From Klebsormidium nitens (taxonomy: Eukaryota > Streptophyta > Klebsormidiophyceae > Klebsormidiales > Klebsormidiaceae): DNA of 64,000 nucleotides. This document shows positions 49,060 through 60,500 of this stretch, piece after piece. Where the stretch lies: the NCBI GenBank assembly GCA_000708835.1, contig DF237044.1, positions 62,001-126,000 on the forward strand, given 5' to 3'. The notes below the pieces were generated by a model. It did not search any database, was not told the origin of the DNA, and saw only the letters and a program-made list of their open reading frames with translations. The first letter of the stretch is position 1. Every line of letters starts with the position of its first letter. A program made the position numbers and the translations under genes.

Positions 49060-49150
49060 CCTCTCGCGTGGCAATGACGAGACGGCCAGTAGCCCTTTTG
49101 CCGAATTTCCAGCATGGGCGTACTGTCTCATATGCCATGTAAAGACGGTT
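49060..49150 (+). repeat. Right-end fragment of the CD block
   Basis: GTGGCAATGACGAGACGGCC, then a CCTTTTGCCGAATTTCC segment, then CATATGCCATGTAAAGACGGTTATG align with 27,910-28,005 (GTGGCAGTGACGAGATGGCC; CTCCCTTGCCAATGTCC; TGACGCCATGATGAAGCCGTTATG) and with about 23,820-23,920. Together with 44,850 and 45,720 it shows that a stretched, diverged unit spans about 44.8-49.2 kb. Confidence 0.6.
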
Positions 49151-51244
49151 ATGGACTTAGTCGTCCATCTTGGAAACTGGACGTAGCGAGCACGTCTTTA
49201 TTGAATCAGCTGTGCTTGCAATCTAGCAAGGTGGCTAGCTTTCTGGCTGAGCTTTGAAAGGAGTTGTGTGCTAGCTTAGAAGTGTGCTGATTAGATGGCG
49301 CACACTGATTCGATGAAGCCTCCAACTCTAGTTTTTCTTTGCAGAATAAACCAGACCCCACTGGCTTACTGCGAAAAACCCTTTGGTATAATCCGGTCCA
49401 AAGTAGATCCGACTGGTTTGGGGTTCAGACAGAGTTCGGACAGATTCGGACACGCTTAAGACCGGTGCTGCAAGACGGACATGAGGTTTCGGATTGGACT
49501 CGGATCTCAGACTTGGCTTGGACCAGACGATCTGTCCGAATCAGACACTGTCAGACGTAACACGAACCGATCCAAAATGAGTAATTCTCTGTCCGAACAG
49601 GACCTGAAAAGGATCCCAAGCGGGTCCGGTGCTGCTCTGAATCCTGTACGGAGTACTGTGAAACCGGCGTACTCCGCTGTGAGAACCTCAGTATAGCCTG
49701 TTCTTGCGATTTTCGTAACGGGGTCCTGTAAGGCTTTCGACCAGGAAAGCTTGGAGGGAATCGATCCCCAAGAGAATCATGCATGTCTGTTTGTGTATCT
49801 CTACTCTCTTTACCTCGAGATAATGACCGGGAGGAAAAATTCGACGCGAAAGAAGTAACCTGGGGATAGCCTCACATGATCGTTTTGCCGGTGAGGAAGA
49901 AACACGTAGTCTGTGGGCTGAGGCACACATTGCTCTTTTGATTCTCTTCTGAGCTGCCGACCTGATCCGTCTTGTAACGCACTTCTGGAAATTATGTGCA
50001 AAACCAGGCGCATAATCTGGAATCCATATTCGTGCGCCAGAAAAGAAAAGCACTTGAACTTCGAAGTTGCTTGAGCAAGCAGAATCAGGGCACCGTAGGC
50101 TGGTCTTGTTGCGAAGCGCTCCCGGTTTCTGATAAGATCCCGATAAAAGCGGCCAGGACTTCGACCGCCAGAGTCGTGCCGAGTAGCGGCGAGAAGAGAA
50201 GACTCAGAGTTTTTTTCATGCAAAGCGGATCAAAAATCTGGTTCATCTCTCTCTTGAACAGAGACGTAAATGGGGGGGGCCAATACATCATGGATGAAAG
50301 GACTCCCTGGCTTTGCGAGGCTACTTGAAACGAAACTCACCAATACTTCAGTCCAACTTTTGATCCTGATTTTTGTGCACTGGGGCGGCAATGGCAAGGA
50401 AGAGGGCTGTTCATGGCTGCGTTTAGGCACAGCCAGAAAAAGTTGGTGCTTACGGCGCCTACACGAGCCCAATGCTCCCATGTCAATTCGGCAAACTCTG
50501 CATAGCACCTATGGATCAGATATTTAAACTGATCCTGACATGATACAGCGTATTTGCAGATTGAGTATGTCTGCAGGCAGGTCACAAGCGGCAGCTTCAA
50601 TGGAAACGGAAGTTTCTCCGACTGATGTGCAGGCATCGCACTGCATATGTATTCTCAGTCACGTATTACGTCAAGTGTTGTATCGGATACCGACTTCAGA
50701 TATTAAGCAGCTTCCGTTTCTGCGTTTTTATGCTTTGACAGTGCAGGGAAGCCAGATTGATTTGGGCGGTCAAATCTCTTAAGCCTTTCGACAAGAAGAC
50801 TAGATGAGCCTTTCTTTCTGCACGAGTTTTTGAGAGCATCATAGCCCATTTGAAAGAAGGCTTTTGAATTGGAGCCCTTTGGCTCGCCAATACAAGGGCC
50901 CATTTTTCGGCGGTTCAAATCGTTCTGCTTTCTGCATGATCTCAAACACTGGTGCTTGCCCCCTTCGGCGACAAGGCTTAATGCAAACCAGTAACTACCG
51001 CCAATCTCTTCGGCTCCTTTGCAGAACTCAAGAAGATCTCCAAGAGCGTTTTGACAGGCCTATACTCGCAATCGGTCTAGCTCCAGCGATTGCCCCTCCC
51101 AGAACGTGATCGTGACCATCAGTTCTTGTTGCAAAAGTATCCTAAATCTCTGGTGCTTTCGTTGATTGGACAGGGTCACTCACGAGGTGCGTGTCATTCA
51201 CAGTCTTTACATTCTGCGGTGCCCCATCAGTCAGGTCAATAAGA
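49151..51244. other. Gene-free stretch with a GGTCC/CGGAC-rich patch
   Basis: At about 49,380-49,560 the motifs GGTCCAAAGT, GATCCGACTGG, CGGACAGATTCGGACA and TTCGGATTGGACTCGGAT recur, giving a low-complexity patch in which every sub-repeat contains GGAC, CGGA or GATC. No gene is recognised in the rest. Confidence 0.4.
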
Positions 51245-51418
51245 CTTCAATTTAGGTAAAGTAAGCTTCAGGTAGAGTAAGCCAAGTAGCCTGGACGGGT
51301 GGGGTTAGTTTGGGGGTTAGGGTGGGTTCGGGTGCGGAGCGGGTGATTTTGAGGGTTAGGTTTTTAGTGTTAGGCTGGGAGCTTACTATACCTAGAGCTT
51401 ACTTTACCTAATTTGAAG
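51245..51418. mobile_element. Fold-back element with a GGGTTAG-rich core
   Basis: The left end begins CTTCAATTTAGGTAAAG, continuing TAAGCTTCAGGTAGAGTAAGC. The right end, reverse-complemented, begins CTTCAAATTAGGTAAAG and continues TAAGCTCTAGGTATAGTAAGC. The terminal inverted repeats are therefore about 38 bp with a few mismatches. The centre (51,296-51,390) is made of GGGTTAG-, GGGGTTAG- and GGGTGGGTTCGGG-type motifs. A related core lies inverted at about 55,705-55,795. No clear target-site duplication is seen, so the superfamily is open. Confidence 0.7.
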
Positions 51419-53176
51419 AGATATGGCCTTGAATACCGATCGCGGTTTCAAAAGGGAATCTGGTTGCCCGGCGGTCACAACCAAGTAGGGCAAGGAAGGC
51501 AGCCTCTTGGAATCTCATAACTTTGCAGATCCGAGCCAGAAAGTCGGCAATCTGAGCCCTGATATATAGAAAATGAGATTGGTGAGTTACTGCTGCATTT
51601 TTGAGTATCTGCCCCCCATTCAAGAACTTCCCGAGACTTATATGCAGTCTGAGAGTTGACGACCTTTGATCAATCACTAGTGCCGCTCTCGACTTGGGAA
51701 TCGTTGCGTCGATTGGCTCTCAGAAGCGTAGTCGATCTCCTTACTCGAGTCCGACTAAGAGCGAATTTCGAACCACACGGATGCAAGAAAAGCTGGGCTG
51801 TTTTTCTTAGAGTGGCGGTGATGTTTGGCACACACATGGGGAAGAGAACGTTCCAAGGACACCCGAAGCCGAGTTCTGACGCTCGCTCAAATCCGCCCCA
51901 AAATCGTTCAGAACCCGACTGCTTTTGCCAAAGCCTAAACCTTAGCTTGCACTCGTGAGATGGTTCGGAGAAGCTTTCGTTGATCCGCCAAAGTAGTCAG
52001 CCTTCTTCGTTTGCAGCTAGTGCAAAGGTTTAAGCCTCATGACGAACAGAAAGATTGCCACTTGCCGAAACTCCATCAGCAAGCAATCTCTCCGCAGCTT
52101 GGCGCGCTCGACTGTGCTTTCCAAGTCGTGAATTGAGGGTGCGACCAAGATTGTTTTTCGTAGCGAAAGGAGGAAGATCAGAAGCCTAGATTACTCCCTT
52201 TCGAGATTGAAAAGCCAGTCCCTTTCGCAAAATTTGCCGACCAGTCCCTTAGTTGACCCGATATATATCACCGATATTGATCCTGAGCTCCCTCTCCAGT
52301 ACGACGACTTTGTGCCTGAAATTTGGAGCCCCGTACCGCTTCTTCTCATGCGATTCTTTAGGTCGTTTGCTCTGATCCAGCGGCTTTCCGGCTACGGCGG
52401 CAGCGGATATTATCGCGGTACTTGAAGCGCCGACACAAAAAAATTGCCACCTGGACGGAGCTTCACTACGGGGAGATGGAGCGAACCTTGAATTGGGCGA
52501 AGAAAGACGGACACCCATCTTGTATTTCGTGTTGTTAAGAGGGTGCGGACAGCCGGGGAGAATGGCGCAACAGATACGTCTGTATAATCGCGCGTGAAGC
52601 TGGCACCGTTCGAGTGCGGTTGGAAAGCGGAGACAGCAAGCATAGCGAAACAGATTGACGGCGAATTTTTTTAAACCTTAGCTTAGAGACTCTGCAATTG
52701 GGAGGGGGTCTTTGGACGCGAGTAGGTACATTGCACCAGTTTTTGAAGGGTGCAGCGGGCTCGTTCCGATGGCAAGGTGCTCCTTGTTGGCTATCCAATA
52801 GGTGCCTAGCAAGATACGTGAATACAGCATCAGGGACTCGCCTGCCCAGGGCTCTTTCTGGTGTTGATTCTAAAACCGTGCCAACGGCTACGAAATATGT
52901 ATGCAAAATCATGATTCGTTGGTTTTTTAAACGCAGAACTCGAAGTTGAAATCAATCGCCGGTCGCCCACTTGAGAAGCAAGATTCTGATCAGGTTTATT
53001 CAGGGCCTTGCTGATCCTAGCTAGTGCAGTCGAATGAGTAAAGGATGAAGCGCTTCAATTCGACAACTACTGCAGGCACGGCCTCCTGTCTATTAAAAGA
53101 CTCCCCGCCATGTATTTTAACCGCCCGCCTCAAAGTGTGCGTTGCCTGCGTGGCTGGCGCCGGCTGCCAATGTCAT
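51419..53176. other. Gene-free stretch
   Basis: No gene or named element is seen. An open frame of 125 codons at 52.5-52.9 kb (minus) overlaps others on the plus strand and has no recognisable domain. Confidence 0.4.
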
Positions 53177-53181
53177 GTCGG

Positions 53182-53290
53182 TGTTAGAAGTATAACCCGA
53201 GTGGCGGCCAGTGCAGCCCGAGTGGCAGCGCGATAATACTTCTAACAGCGCCAGTGCAGCCCGAGTGGAAGCGCGTTAATACTTCTAACA
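53182..53290. mobile_element. 109-bp TG...CA element with 5-bp target duplication (small solo-LTR-like)
   Basis: It begins TGTTAGAAGTAT and ends with the exact inverse, ATACTTCTAACA. GTCGG flanks both sides (53,177-53,181 and 53,291-53,295), giving a 5-bp direct duplication. TG...CA ends and a 5-bp duplication are the signature of LTR-retrotransposon insertion, so this may be a solo LTR of a very small (TRIM/SMART-class) element. Internally the phrase CCAGTGCAGCCCGAGTGG occurs twice, and an internal ATACTTCTAACA ends at 53,246, so the element contains a partial tandem duplication of itself. The 12-bp inverted repeat is longer than usual for an LTR. Confidence 0.65.
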
Positions 53291-53295
53291 GTCGG

Positions 53296-54519
53296 AGTGA
53301 CCATCTTGTATGATCTCCATGCAAACGTACTTATAACACAGTATTTAGCATCACAACCGCGCGCTATCCACGCAGCCAGGCATCCATGCCCGTGCATCCA
53401 TGACATTCAGAGTCATGACTCTCTGAATCTAAATGCATCCTGATTTCAAGTTTAGCCTGCTTGCAGTGCTCGCGTTGCATGGCTTTGACAGATCACCGTA
53501 ATGTAAAACTGCCAGCTGCGCTCGCGGCCGCATGTGCGCATGCATTATAGATCGACGCATGCTGACTCCACGTACTGAGATGGTGGTTCCGAGGTTTCGA
53601 TATACGTGTACGTGCCTGGCCGCATGCAAGATGAGTCGGCCCGGGCGCGCCGGCGCGCATCATTGCCAGATAATATGCTCATATACAAAGATAATGTATA
53701 GACAACAATCGATTGCGGACTGATTAATATGATCAGGGCGCGGCCCAGCCGGCCGCCCCCACTGCCAGCAAGCCCCAGGCGCGCGGCATAGCCGATGATT
53801 CATATCACTGAGCCTAGAGAGGCTTAGTATAGTAACTGGCGGACTCAAAAGACAGCATGACGCCCGGTTGCCGTGCCAGCCCAACCATGGCAGGCGATCA
53901 TTGGCAGGCGATCATTGCCAGTGGATTCCAAGCGATCAAGCCTCATGGAGGATGAAAATAACATGCGCAGCATGCCATAATGCATCGGGGACAGTGTTGC
54001 CGGATCATAGCTCTCCCTCGGCCCGCGGCGGCCCACAATGATGGCACTACCGAGGAATTCCGAATCACTCTTGATTGTTGTGAAGCCTCGGAAGAGGGGT
54101 GCGTCAAACTTTGGAGACTGGGAATGGCAACCACTAGCACGTAGTAAAGCATGCGGTGCAGCTTCGGACAGGTAGCCTGGACAAGTATTGAGCTTCGCAA
54201 AAAAAAATCGACTAACCAACTTGTATTGATACTAATAAGTTAACAATCTATTTTAAGCGTGCGGGCGTTGCTGGCAATTTGTAAAGAGGCGAACGTACTT
54301 CGAAAGGCACGGCATATGACTCTGACTAATCTCTAGCTGAGTATCTCGTGTTAAGTTGCCCCACAATCACTTCAGTTTCCCGGGCAACCAGTCCTCACCG
54401 GCGGTATTCACGTGAGGTGCAGGAAGTCAATCTATGTTAGAGCATATCTGTTGAAAACTTTATTTAAGTAACGCCGCTTGCTCCCCCGCAGCTCTATTAT
54501 ACAACTCTGATATCCTAAT
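53296..54519. other. Gene-free 3' flank of the hydrolase gene
   Basis: No gene is seen. It holds scattered short palindromes such as CATGCATTATAGATCGACGCATG (53,538-53,560 region) and a repeated AGGCGATCATTG at about 53,892-53,918. TTACA at 54,520-54,524 is a reverse-strand TGTAA directly after the hydrolase stop, possibly a polyadenylation signal. Confidence 0.35.
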
Positions 54520-54527
54520 TTACACGC

Positions 54528-57500
54528 TTACTTCGGCAAATCGAGCCGTTCAAGAAAACCAACGACCGCCTCAATAATGGCCGTATTCTTATAATACGTC
54601 GAATGAGCCAGCTGAAAGTGGCCTCGGACTTCCGACAATCTCTGCTCGAACACACAGCAGATACTCCGGAGTTCGCGCTCGAACTCGGCGTCCGAGATGA
54701 ACGGACTGTGGTCCACTTTGCGCAACTGCTTCTTCAACTTGTTGAACATCCACGAACTATCGGAGAGCTCCATCAATTTCTCCTCGTCCCACAAAAACGC
54801 ATACCTGCTCTCGAACCCCCCGGAAGACAGCCGCACATCATTGCGGCTGCCGACCACGTCAGTCGGCATCCCCGCTCCGCTCGTACCGCCGATGCCATGA
54901 TTGCAACCATTTCCAACGCAGGCGTGGCTCTCACCATCGACCGAGTTCTCTTCGAACATTTCCGGCTGCAATCGTCCCCCCCTGGGCAACGACTCGACTT
55001 TGAAACCCCCCCCGCCGTCGTTACTACTTCCGGTGAAAGCCGTAGAGGAAGGGGATCCCCTCGATCCCGTCACGAACGCAGAGGTCGAGAAGCTACTCTT
55101 CCATCCGCAAGACAGTTCTTCCGCCTCCGCTAAGATCCGCCGGACGTCCCACGTGTGGATGTCCCGGAAGGATCCCCCGAGCGTCAGCTTCTCCGCCGCA
55201 TACACGCTCGCCTTGTTGAGGTTCTCCGTGTCGAGCCCGAACGCCGCGCCGACGAGGATCTTCCGGAGCGTGCCAAACGTGTGGATCACAACCAGCTTCC
55301 CCACCCCCCAGAGAATCGTCCGCGGAATGAGATCGAGCGCGTTGATCAGCAGCGAGCGCAAGACGATCAGAAAGAAGAGCGCCCATTTGCTGAGGCGTGC
55401 GCCGCGGCGGGGAAACCGAGGGAAGGGCACCCAGCCTAGTGAAGACGTGGCACGCTTGACCAGGGGGAGGAGGTAAGCGCGCGCGGCGGGTTCGGTGCAG
55501 AGGGCCAGGGCGGCTTCGTCAAGCTTGCCGGCTTGGACCACGAGGGCGTGCATCGCAGGCGACCAGGGTACCTGTGATTTCAAAGGGGAAATCAGAAGCC
55601 TGCTTCTCGAAAGCGTTGACTTTAAGGCCATGATCCACGGTTGTTTGGTGGATGACTGTCTGGTTCAGGAATGAAAAGAACCAAGAATAAGGAGCTTCAA
55701 CTCACATCTCAAACCCTAATCCAACCCTAACCCAACAGTTTAACTTCTCCGCACCCGTACCCTCCCTAAACCCCACCCTAATTCCTTCCTAAACTGGCGA
55801 GCGTATCACTTGTGCCGCTTATAGTTCCGGATTATGATTCCGCTTATGATTCCGAGCTTACTCGGGGTCATTTTTCTAGGGGCTAGGTCATTTAAATGCA
55901 CCGCGGGCCGCCCTAGTCAGGAGCGAGCTGCAATAAGCTGACCACAGGGGCGAAGTCGGCGCTTCGCAACAGGAACAATGACCCAAAGTACTACTGACTG
56001 TTATTAGTCTTGCGACTCAACTGAGCTGAGTTGCTGTCACCATCCTTTGGCTGCGTGTTTGGTTACAACGTCGACCTAAGCGATGGCAGGAAGGGACTTG
56101 TTGCACCGGTTCTGTGCAGTAACACCTGAGGTTCGGAACAAGCATGCGGGCGCTGTCCTGTCCAGTCTCTCTGAAGCTAGAAGATTGAATCTTTTGGGGC
56201 CAGCATAGTTGCGCAAAGAAATGGCAGGGGGATTTTAAGGCAGAACAGATTCAAGAATAACTCCTTGAGAAAGGCAGAATTGAAGAGCCGGCGAATCCGT
56301 TACCCTGTCCATCTGCTCCATCTTGCTACTCCGAAGCAGTCTGCCTAAGAACAGCCACTCTTTCATCGACGAAGGGCATCAAACTCAACCTCATGACGAC
56401 TTGCTTCGGTACGTAACCCGTCCCATTGTATGTAACCGCCACTGTGCAAATCCTTACGACCGGACAGAACCTGCAACAGCAACGACCTTCTGCGGGGGGG
56501 CATTCACACCGACTTCGAGCCCACTCTTGTTGAAGCTTAGCTGCCAAGCCCCCCGGTGAAGATCCCCGGGTCCGCTCCGTTTCGACGGCGAAACTGACTT
56601 CCTGGTGGTGTTTAAGTTGCTATTAAGGTGGCGTGGTGAAGCTGTACGTACCTTATCCGAGTGGTACATGTTACCGCTCCGCAGCAACGTGCGCTCCGCC
56701 CACGACGCGAGATGCGCCACAAACAGGAAGATCGCAATAACTCCCGAGATCCAGCTCACGAGCCCGAGGCTGTAGTGGTCTGTCTGGAAGAGCCCGACCC
56801 AGATGCTGGTCGCGGTGAACGTGATGAGGTAACCGAGGAGGAAGGAGAACGTGAGCGAGACGGTGAGCTTGAAGCGCGCGCGCTTGGCCCAGTGCTTGTA
56901 GTAGAAGGGAGTGCCTAGGAAGACGACCTTGCCCAGGACGTTGCTGATCGGGCTGATCATGCGCCTGAGAAGAAAGAATACTCAAGTCTGTGCCATGCAA
57001 AAAGTACGCACTGCGAAAGCTGTCTCCGCATACGGATTCATTTTCTGGGACAAACAAGAAGGCTTCTGTTTCCCTGGCATGAAGGCTGTACCGATCGATT
57101 GCATCAATTTGAAACTCGAAAACGGACATCCGCAGAAATTGACGAGCGGAAGATTACCATCTGAAGATCTGACATGGCCTGAAGGATACGGTACGCGGCA
57201 AGTAATCATCAAGGGCCCGCGCAACTGTTCTCCGCAAGCCTAGCGTGCTGTCTTTGCTACACTGAAAGAGAAGCGGTTCACATCATTAGGACCGGGGGGG
57301 TAGCATTCGCTGGATCGAGTGCAAACTGAGGCTGTTTGAATTGAAAGGGCTGTTGCAAACTTTTGAACAGAGATTAATTCACGTTCCAGCACTTCTCGCA
57401 GCAAACAAGGATGCCGGAAATGAGAGTTGATTCCGAGACGGGTCATTCATCCTCCAGTAGAAGACCGATCTCGGACAGCTTTTTGCTTGAGCAAGAGACC

Positions 57501-60500
57501 TGTGTTCAGTTTGAAGGAATAAGAGTTGAAGGGACAGCAACAGTCTCGTCAAGTCTACGAAAGTAATCTCCCTGGAAACACTTTGAGTTGACCACCAACG
57601 AAGGAACTAAGAGACAGCAAGAATTTTGTCAAAGTCCACGAATAAAGTCTCTCTGGACACTTCAAATTGACTATCACAAAAGAACACTTCGTTTAGCCCG
57701 CACATTTCAGAGAAGGCCGCACAGTCCTTCGTCCCAACTGCAGGCTCCTCGCAAGAGCGCCACTGCGTGACAGCATTCAACAATCACAAATCCCGCAAAC
57801 ACCAGATTGTTGTGCGCGAGTTGTGAGCCTGACCTGCGGCTCAGATACTTCCGCTTCCTCCTCCGTCCAAGCCCGAGGCACCAATCCCACCAGTGGTAAT
57901 AGCCCCACGCGAACTGCTCGGTAGTGTGCTTCTCTCCTGCATCGAAAACCCCTCTTTCAGCACTTCAGATGCTATGAATAAATGCTTCAGCGAACTAGAT
58001 GCTTCATGCAAACTGCTCGGAAGTGCGCTTTTCCCCTGCAAAAACCCTCTTCAGCAGTTCAAAAGCTATGAATAACTGCTTCAGCGAATTTGATGCTTCA
58101 TGCGAGCTGCACGGAAGTGTGCTTCTCCCCTGCGTCGACAATTCTTTTCATCATTTCGAACGCTATTAAACACTGCTTCAGCGAACTTGATGCTTCATGC
58201 GAGCCCGTGACATCCGACTATTTCATCAGCAGCCAGCGAGCCAAGACGAGATGGCCCAAAGAGACGGTTCAATCGGTCATTGCCACTGGGTTCCGTTCAA
58301 CCCTATCTCAGCACCTGTCTCCTTTCTTGTACTTGTAGATTAAAGTGCAAGCGTTTTGAGGGGAGTGTGCTTCTCCCCTGCACTAAATAGCCCTCCTCAG
58401 CATTCCCGATGCTGTGATTAACTGCTTCGACGAACTCGAAGGGACTACAGCAGTCGCTCGGGCCTTCCATTGACTGCGGAAATGTAGATGTCAGAGACAT
58501 TTCTTGCCTCACCATGCCAATCGTGATGCAAAGCACGTCAACACACAGTTCTGAAGACGCTGATGTGCGTAGATGTCATCGAGCTTGGACTCAGTGTTCA
58601 TGTGTCCACCAGAGTGTCGCCGTTTCAGTCGCTCAAAGGGAGCCAATCTCGATGTCACAGCTACATCTAGATCTGGAATCATACACTATCCAGAATAAGA
58701 GAATCTCAACAAGAAAAGGATACCCAGTAAACGCGCTCTAGTGAAAGCTCAACAACATCCATAGAGCGCCTTCCGTCTATGTGGAGAAACGCCCCGTACA
58801 ACGAAGGGCCCCCCTGCAACCTGACCCAATAACACACAGGTTTCCAGAAAGTAGCCAGAAACACCCCTGAAGCGCCTCTTCGTCTGACCACTCAGGACAG
58901 GGTCAGGAAGCACTAGAGATCTTCAGACCGATATTGAGGACCTTTGGAAGTGATGACGTGGCGAACTCTGAGGCTTACGGAGGGGGCTTTTACAATCCAT
59001 GTTTGGTCAAACAGGCCCAACCTTGGGGTTTCCCAATAAACCCTTGACTTGTCACTAGTCATCAAAATGTCCTTGGTGTTGACTTCCAGAATCCAACATC
59101 CTTGACCCCGCTCAGAGAAATCTCTCATACCCAATCGAAGAAGAAGTGCATCCCTCACCGTTCGCGCCCCTCCAGACGACCAGAAACGGGTTGAGCGCCC
59201 CACAGCAAGAGACCCCTTCCACGCGCCGCCACTTTCTGAGATGCGCAACCTGCTCCCTGTGCTCCTCCTCAAACTGCTCGCGGATCGCCGTCGGCCAGTG
59301 CCGCATCGTGGACTCTGGCTCCAGCTTCCGAATGTACTGCTCAATGGCCTGCGGGGGATGCGCTGATTACTCATGACGATTCTTTAAACCAACATTAGCG
59401 GGGCAGGAGGAGAAGTTTGTTGGAACATATGCGATGCCCCCACGCGGCTGACAGTGCTTTATTCAATCTGCTCGATGGAATGGTTTGAAGGGATTGTTCA
59501 GAAATAATGATGCTCGAAGTGCAAATGGGATGTCCATGGCTTGCAAAAGTGAGATCAATTTTTGTCCATGTTGGTGTAATGGGGTTACGTTTGGACGAGT
59601 GAACGCAGAGGGGCGGTTGCAAGCAGCCCTTGCGACGCGTCTCGCATCAAGGTTCATATACCACCTCAGCCGGCCGTGGGGAGGGATCCCTCTCAAGCTC
59701 TAAAGGAATCTTTGCAACATTGTACGCCAATTGTAGTATGAAGTTAGGGAGGGCCTCCAAAAGACAAAGCCAGGAAACCAAGTTACTAATAACTCTTACT
59801 TAAGAACCATTGAAGCGCCTGATACACAGCCAGACTCCCTAGCAAAGCCACCACTGCTGATTCCATAGACACAGAGCGTCAGAAACGGGGCGGCTGGCAT
59901 ACCTTGAGGGCCACATTGCCCCCATGAGAGTGCGCGATGATGTGCACCCTGGCAGAGGGATCAACCTTCCCAATATGTTTGATCAGCTTGGCCAGGTTCT
60001 GACCACCTGAACGACAATACAGAAAGCATTGATATCAGCAGAGTCTTGGGGTCGATTACTCCCTGGCCCACTGACCGGGCAAGATTACAAATGTTTGATG
60101 TAGCTTTAAATGATGCGAATGTTTGCAGTAAATGCTTGAGCGAGGTCAACAATGGATAAAGCAATTGCCTGATGCAATTGTATTCCACGATCAAGCCACA
60201 CGAGTTCCTTCACAGGAATCAACAAGCACCACCGATGCTGATCTGAGATGAACTACAAGGTAGCACTGCCCTTCAACTGTTCTTTTCGCAACCCTCAGCA
60301 CACTTCTTTCACCAGATTGCTCTGTCTCTTGGCCTCTCATGGGACGAACAAGCCATCCCTCCTGTCCATCAGGAGAGAAAGTTGGTTCTTAAAACCTATG
60401 GTCCACTGCTCATTGGCAATTGTGTTCAAATACTGCACGTGTAGAGCTCCCTCTTTCAGTAACGGAACACCTTGCCGCACCCAAACAATTATGGTGAAGA

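Noticed and set aside
54603-55476. Plus-strand frames of 176 and 191 codons
   Set aside because: Antisense shadows of the long GC-rich last exon of the hydrolase gene, which has the conserved motifs and splice sites.
55705-55795. True telomere or chromosome end
   Set aside because: CCCTAA-like motifs are irregular, short and inside an intron with genes on both sides.
56671-57129. 152-codon minus-strand frame in another phase over the membrane exon
   Set aside because: Out of frame with the exon carrying VVFLGTPFYYKHW and clear hydrophobic segments; the alternative is Gln/Arg/His-rich shadow translation.
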